64,000 nt of DNA from Lepeophtheirus salmonis (taxonomy: Eukaryota > Arthropoda > Copepoda > Siphonostomatoida > Caligidae). Location: the NCBI RefSeq assembly GCF_016086655.4, contig NC_052135.2, positions 23,898,363 to 23,962,362 of the forward strand, in the 5' to 3' direction. The position numbers were made by a program, and so were the translations under genes. The notes below the pieces were generated by a model. The model had not been told where the DNA came from. It ran no database searches and worked only from the letters and a program-made list of their open reading frames with translations. This document shows positions 58,001 to 64,000 of this stretch, piece after piece. Position 1 is the first letter of the stretch, and each line of letters starts with the position of its first letter.

Positions 58001-58275
58001 CTAACAATTCTATTATTAAAACTAATAATATGTCATAAGATTTAAGATTTTAATATATTATTACGGATAAACTGGATTCAAAGGTATTTGCTATGCTATG
58101 TGCTTTGATCTAATGTATGCAGGTTATTTCAGCTCCTAAATTATCTTTTGGAAAATTATATTACGCTCAAAAAATGTATCTCTCTGTTCGTAAAAACCCT
58201 TTTTGTAACGCAATTAGGGGGCTTGAAAAAAAGAAAACCCAAAAATAAAACGTGTTGAGTTACATGATAGACAGC
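55011..58275. other. Non-coding, dispersed repeats
   Basis: Holds an inverted AGCTTTAGCTACACACGCTC motif at 55,183-55,222 and an inverted, fairly complete copy of the 310-560 repeat at 57,010-57,215. TGACGTCA at 57,580-57,587. No coding sequence recognised. Confidence 0.4.
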
Positions 58276-58783
58276 AAGGGTGTCTGCTATTTTTTTTTTT
58301 TTTTTTTTTTTGGGGGCTATATTGACTGTTCGCTAATTATTAATTTCTTAGGAAAAAATATACAGCTGCTAAAAAAAATAGTTTTTTTTAAAAAAAAAAA
58401 CATTTCAAAATTAAATTTCAATTATTAAATTTTTTTGAAAAAAATTTGAAAAATCCATAGCCATTCACAACAAATTAAATTTTTTTAAAACTATTCTCAA
58501 AAAAATTAAAAAATCCACAGCTGTTCACAATAGATTAAATTTAAAATTACTTTTTTTTGAGAAAAATTTTAAAAATCCATTGATATTCAGAGAAAATTAT
58601 ATTTTTCAGAAATAAAATTTGAAAAACAAATTTAAAAAAAAAAATTTAAATATAAAAGTTTTTGAAAATTTTTTTTAGGTTTTTGTAAAAAAAGCATCAA
58701 ATATAATATTTTTTAGTCTAAAAAAAAATCCATTATTGGGAAGGGGCCTACAATCTTTCCAGTCCACTACTTGCGGACGCCCT
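58276..58783. mobile_element. Small element with inverted ends and internal minisatellite
   Basis: Ends CAAGGGTGTCTGC (58,276-58,288) and GCGGACGCCCTTG (58,771-58,783) are imperfect inverted repeats. After the left end comes a run of about 24 T. Inside, three units with AAAAATCCAYAGCYRTTCAC at about 58,450, 58,508 and 58,571 repeat with a 58-63-bp period. No ORF. hAT-like by its ends, but no 8-bp duplication is clear. Confidence 0.5.
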
Positions 58784-61700
58784 TGGGCAGTTGAAAATTA
58801 TAATAATAACTTTTTAAAATTTTATGTCGATTTTTTAATATTTCATCCATTTTGCCGTCGTAAATATCAATTAAAATGCTAAAAGGCCTTGTGGCATATA
58901 TAAAGACATCGAGAAAAAAGAAATTCTTATTTTAAATTAATCTTAACACAATGAATTTAGACAATTATGATTCGTTATTGTTATAGTAAAAACATTAAAC
59001 TGAAGAAAATAAAAAAAGAAAACAAAGGTACGATATGTAAGCAAAACAATTAATTAAATTAACTAAACCTCGATTTAAAATGATTAAATACATGAATCAC
59101 CCTCAAGAAGGCATTATAAAGATAAAAAACGATTGTTATAAAATTAGATCTATCCTTTCAGAAACATATCTATTGGCGATAAAATGTAGATTCAAAAGTA
59201 ATAAGAAGTTTTTTTGTTTTGTTTTGGATAATTTTCGGTGTAAAATATCCCTGTGATTGTATTTACCTAACTGAACATTCACGAAGATGAATAATAGTAT
59301 CAAAAGTGTTTTGTACAACATGATGCATGAAAAGGTTCTAATGAGATAGCAACTTGTATAATACACTACTTTTTGGAATTTGAGGATTCTGGAGTCTCAA
59401 GTAATATTTTTATTCCAATAAGTGTGGTAGACAGAATATAAATATAATAGTTATCCCAGTTATAGTTTCATATCTGAAATACTCTGAGAATATTAAGAGA
59501 GTTGAGCATAAGTTTTTACAATGTGATCCCTTCGAATTGTGATGTAAAACAAAGAAATACTAAGTATCCCTAAAAAAATCATGATATTAAAGAACCATAT
59601 ATGACTATATAGCACCTTCTTTTTTAACAAAACAGAGCTATAAAATGACTTGCTTTAAATACTTAACTAAATGCAAAGAGCTCAAACAAAACAAAACAAA
59701 AAATAATCAGTATGGAAGTATCCCTAATATGCCTAAAAATACTTTGATCATCATCCTAGCTTTTATTTCAATCTGCAACTTTCATCCAATCAAGAGCTAC
59801 ATGGGATTTGATATTTAGAGACAAGAATGAAACCATTCCTACCTCAACTTTTTCAAAATGTCATTTAGCGCAATTTGGTTTTATACCTAAGTCCCAATAA
59901 ATGTGTTTATTTTTTTATGTTGAGGAGACATAGTCCAAAAATTTTGATTTACAAAAATTGTTGTCAATGTGAAAAGAAAATGGTGAATATTTTCATAAAA
60001 AAAGATCATATTTTGAGTCTAATTAATAGTAGTACTTATATTTGTCATTATGCATGTATCATATAATATAATTAATTATTGATGGCATACAAGTACATAT
60101 ATGTGGGGAATATAGATTTTTCAATATAATTATTTGATTTTCTACGGAAGTACACCACCAAGATAGAGCAATTTATTTTGCTATGCAGATGTCATAAAGT
60201 ACATATACAAGTATATGTACTTTTCACTTTGAAAAACACTTTTCAAAAAAAAAAATTTATGTTATACATAATGAACAAAAACAAAGTGCACACTTTAATC
60301 GATACAGTGATATTTTATGTCATTTTTTTCACAATTTGAAAAATGTTTCTTAAAATATTATATAGTTATTTAGAATAAATAACAATATTTCGACTTATGT
60401 CTACTGTTTTGTTAGGTAAGAAATATATTTTGTTCATTAATTTGTAAAATTTTCAACATAAAAGTTCTAAAAAAACTATCTTTAGAACCATTCTGTAAAA
60501 AAAAAAAAAAAAAAACTGATTACGTTGAACACATTTCAACCCCCTTTAATTTTTTTAAACTAGACGTACAAAAAAATCGGCGGAAAATATCATCTCCTAT
60601 ACTGTTGTTGTCTTATAATTTTTTTAAATAATACTATGGTATGCTCGACTAAAATGCATTGGAAAAATATTTTTGCAAAATTTAATATCCCTGATGCCTT
60701 TTTTGTAATGGTATTGACTAAAGCTTTAAAAATAAGTAGTGGAACAGAGAGTACTGTGTTAAAGGTAGTAAAAGGAGACATTTTGTTTTAAAGCATTGGT
60801 ATTGACACTTAATTCCATTAAATTAATGGGTTGTTTTACTTGATCTTGTAAATGTACAAAGACGAAGACTGGTATGAGAGGATTTGAAATTCCAAATATA
60901 AGCTATAATGTACGTACTTTATAAGGATGTGAACATGGGGAAAGGGGGGAGTAAAAAATGTCAAATAACTTGCATGTATACCTTGTATAAGCTACCATAG
61001 TGGGAAACTGTTTGCATTTAAAACATTTTAAACATCTTAATTTTTGAAAGACAAAGTGCAGTATAGTGTGTTTCCTTGAAAGGAAAAACCTTAGTATCAC
61101 TCATAAATAAATTTACACCCATAAAATATATGTACTCTATACTTGATATTATGTGTTAGTATAATTAACTTTACCATACATAGTGTGAACAAGAAATATA
61201 AACGTCAAATCTATATCGAGTTATCTGAACGCGACATTTTCTTTATTTAAAAATGGGAAAACTTTATGACAAACTTATCAATAAATTTAATTAGACACTG
61301 GAGGAAAATCTCTATTGATTTTCCTTACACTTAGAAAAAAGATAGTAAATAAGTTTGTTCTAGGGTGGCCCAAAAAAAATGGACTAGATGGGTACTAAGA
61401 AAAATCAATTCTGGATTGGTCTCATTAAAAATTGGCTAATATCTAAATTGAATTCTTGAGATAGAAACCAATATGACTATCATCGATCACAACTCAAATC
61501 ATGTATATACAATTAGTTGAACAATCTTAAAATAGAACCTTCTGTAGCTCTAAATTACTTAATTTAACATTGAGTTCCTTTAATTGGATAGATGGAGCTG
61601 CACTGATTAAGTATAAGTAAACATTATAGTATTACAATTACTCCATCTAACCTACAAATCTTTTGGTAAATGTAATGTATTCGTATTTCCTTCCCCCTTG

Positions 61701-62664
61701 TTCTTCTTCTTCTCGTCTCTTATTTTCTTGTATATATATATATGTATTAAAGTACAGTGTTATACCCAGTATAAATAGTCTTGTATTTATTAGAGTAGGT
61801 TTTGTATAATAAAATAATACACATGTTCCTCTAAATAATTATTGTATTATTACTCCACGCCTTTCCTTCACCTCATCCTTCTCGGTCATCCTGGATTCAT
61901 CGTTATAAACAGTTTGTGTCTCCTCCACCTCGTCAAGACACAACATTAAAATCTATATACATATAGTATATTTCTTTCTCTAGAAATCACCGGATTGCGA
62001 ACGTAAAATTAAGATGAATTATTGGTGACGTCACATCTGTTCCGAAATTGTGATCAATAAAGTCATTTGAAGTTTAAAGTAATGCATAAATCCGATCTGT
62101 ACCACTCATAAATCAGGATAAGGGAAAAAATTGGTCCATCGATTCAGACTGAAAAAATTAGTCCACGGTATGGAAATTACTATATTTAGATCTACGGTCG
62201 TAGATGTATACAAACTTTGTAATTGTATAGAGAAGAAACTGCTGTTTTTGGTGCAATTTATTGTAGATAGTTTCATTCAAACAAGTCAAGTTTAACAAAA
62301 CACCCCCAACAACAAAACTGTGATTACGGCACAGAAGAGCCTTTTTCAGTATTCACTACAAATGTACAATCATGGAATCCTGGATCACATGGTTATCACA
62401 TGGAGTTATTTGGTGGAATACATAAATATAATATAAAAAAACTATGTTAGAGATTTTTAAAATATCAATATTAAAAAGGGTGTCATTAACATATTTAAAA
62501 TAAAATACAATTATATTATTTGTGGCACATTTTATTTTATATAATTAGCGATTAAACCATTAAGTACAATACGACAGCAATTTATTTACCTATACACTCA
62601 AAACGAGACCACAAATGAAGGATGGATAATTTGACAAGTACCTTTAGAGCAAGATTAATTAGCA
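58784..62664. other. Non-coding
   Basis: AT-rich. A lone AGGGTGGCCC terminus lies at 61,363-61,372. A (TA)n run is at 61,731-61,742. TGACGTCA at 62,026-62,033. No coding sequence recognised in the short frames at 59,136-61,100. Confidence 0.4.
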
Positions 62665-62666
62665 TT

Positions 62667-62956
62667 AGGGTGGCCCTTAAAAATCATTGGTATACTTTTA
62701 CTTGTCTTATTTTTCCATTTTGTTCCCTTCATATTAAAATTTTTAATTTATTCTACGTTTCATTTTTGTTTTGAAGCAAAAACACTCTGACAATGTTTTA
62801 GTTGAAAGTTGAAAAGGAAATCTAGGCCACCACCTCTGTATTTCGATCAAATGTTACAACTTTTGGGGCAGGAATATATTTTAAGTTATTGAGATGATGA
62901 GTGAGAGAAAGAAAATAAAAACATTGATTTTTAAGTATTAAATAAGAGCCACCCTA
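62667..62956. mobile_element. TTAGGGTGGC-type MITE with TA target site
   Basis: TTAGGGTGGCCCTTAAAAA (from 62,665) is inverted at the right end as AAGAGCCACCCTAA (to 62,957). A TA at each edge fits a Tc1/mariner-type TA duplication. About 290 bp, no ORF. The longer relative is at 25,451-26,114. Confidence 0.7.
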
Positions 62957-63520
62957 AGGGGCATGAGTGAATACCTGCAGTGAACATCAAAGTACATTGC
63001 GGTAGAAAAGTTTGATACTTTGTTATATCAAAATCAATGCTGCATAACTCTTACTAAAAAATTTCAAATCAAATCAAATGAAAGTGATCAAAAAACAAAT
63101 TGTTAGTAATGAGGAGGGAAGGGCCCAAGTACATTGATACTTGTAGTTGAGTCCTATAATTTAGTAATTTTACTTAATACTGGATTTAAAAAGTAATACT
63201 TATAAATAATTAAGTATTTCTAATAATTTTCGATGTTTTAAATACAATAAATATGTTTTTCAATTGCACTAAATACTTCTAGGAAATAAATGTTTTTGAT
63301 ATGGATTCTTAGACTCTGAATGTATTATCAAGTTACGTTAGTTAGGAAATTTACAATTACTGACTGACACTTAAAAAATGAACAGCGGCTTCAATCTGAC
63401 AATATAACAAAATGTTTTTCACAGCTTAAGATTATTAGATTTTTTTTTAGAGGGGGTGACCCTTCTTACAAGTTTTTGAAGCCCAGCCCCCCAAAAAAAA
63501 AAAAAAAAAAAAAACATTTT

Positions 63521-64000
63521 ATACAGTCATGGCCATATGTATTAGCGTCACCCCATATATATTTTTGTTTTTCCTATAATATTTTAATATTCTAAGTTAT
63601 ATATTGGGTCGAAAGAATGATTACTTATTAAAAAATACTAAATGATATTTATTTTACAAGCTTCTTGCATATTAAAGAATAAAGAAAAATGAATAAGCCG
63701 TAGTATACAAATTTTTATAGCCCCAATCTCTTCCTACAAGGCGTTAGAATTTCAAGTGTTTGCAAGAAAGCGAAATTGTGGGTTCTCCAGGTGATTTGGT
63801 ACGTAAACGCTTCCTTCGATTAGGTTGTAAACTGTCGGAAGATGTACAGAAAAACTCAATAAAAATATTTTGCAACTCTTTCTTGGCCTCAAATGAAAAG
63901 TGGTTCCGCTACAGGATGGCTACTTCCACCCTTTTTACTAATAAATCAAGAGTCAAAGAAGCAGAGAGAGACTGCACATTCTATAAGTCCAGTTTAGATA
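63521..64000 (+). mobile_element. Tc1-like element, 5' terminus, cut by window edge
   Basis: CAGTCATGGCCATATG begins at 63,526, with ATTAGCGTCACCCC following; this resembles the CAGTCATGGCCAAA-type termini of some Tc1 elements. Beyond it, at about 63,750-64,000, one plus frame is open (GSPGDLVRKRFLRLGCKLSE, MATSTLFTNKSRVKEAERD), but I do not recognise it as transposase. The far end lies outside the window. Confidence 0.4.

Overview
This is a eukaryotic, strongly AT-rich window with no operons, no long intact ORFs, many short spliced or broken reading frames, and a very dense population of old DNA transposons. The transposase relics (Tc1 and mariner C-termini ending in patterns such as VVEAEGGWIE, THAP/P-like, FLYWCH/MULE, BED/hAT) and an arthropod-like phospholipase D suggest a crustacean, plausibly a caligid copepod such as the salmon louse. 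The species is inference; the gene calls do not depend on it.

The one host gene I can identify confidently is the 5' half of a phosphatidylcholine-specific phospholipase D (PLD1/2 type) on the minus strand, from an ATG at 16,209 down to 5,108. Seven exons join in consistent phase: an acidic N-terminus, then a PX domain, a PH domain, and the start of the catalytic half. The HKD motifs and 3' end are not seen and probably lie beyond the left edge. One of its introns (8,995-8,925) appears to be GC-AG. Its 2.4-kb intron holds a hAT relic with an 8-bp target-site duplication, and its 6.5-kb first intron holds a 1.3-kb inverted-repeat (foldback) element. A second, unidentified host gene may have its last two exons on the plus strand at 34,454-34,692 and 35,638-35,699, with a mariner copy in the intron.

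Layout: 1,290-3,248 THAP/P-like transposase relic (+); 5,108-16,217 PLD gene (-); 18,584-21,968 MULE/Phantom-like element with terminal inverted arrays of a ~16-bp module, FLYWCH and MULE domains, and an antisense mariner fragment inside it; 24,555-25,345 internally deleted Tc1; 25,451-26,114 and 62,667-62,956 TTAGGGTGGC MITEs; 26,611-26,814 a small MITE; 27,689-28,262 tandem units and a 330-bp repeat also present at 21,978-22,312; 34,760-35,386 mariner (-); 43,989-44,400 mariner-like (-); 45,300-48,110 a transposon-associated coding relic of an unnamed family (-); 48,745-51,900 degenerate Ty3/gypsy retrotransposon (-) lacking RNase H; 52,000-53,790 second P-like transposase relic (+); 54,745-55,010 mariner-like C-terminus (-); 58,276-58,783 a small element with an internal minisatellite; 63,521 to the edge, a Tc1-like terminus. 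Between these the sequence is non-coding by eye, holding dispersed short repeats and homopolymer runs.

Every transposase seen is broken by stops, frameshifts or internal deletions, so the window reads as a transposon graveyard around a constrained host gene. The most unusual items are the modular-terminus MULE with its nested mariner, the two P-like relics that keep complementary halves of the transposase, the long foldback element, and the GC-AG intron in PLD. All exon borders and family calls were made by reading, without alignment tools.
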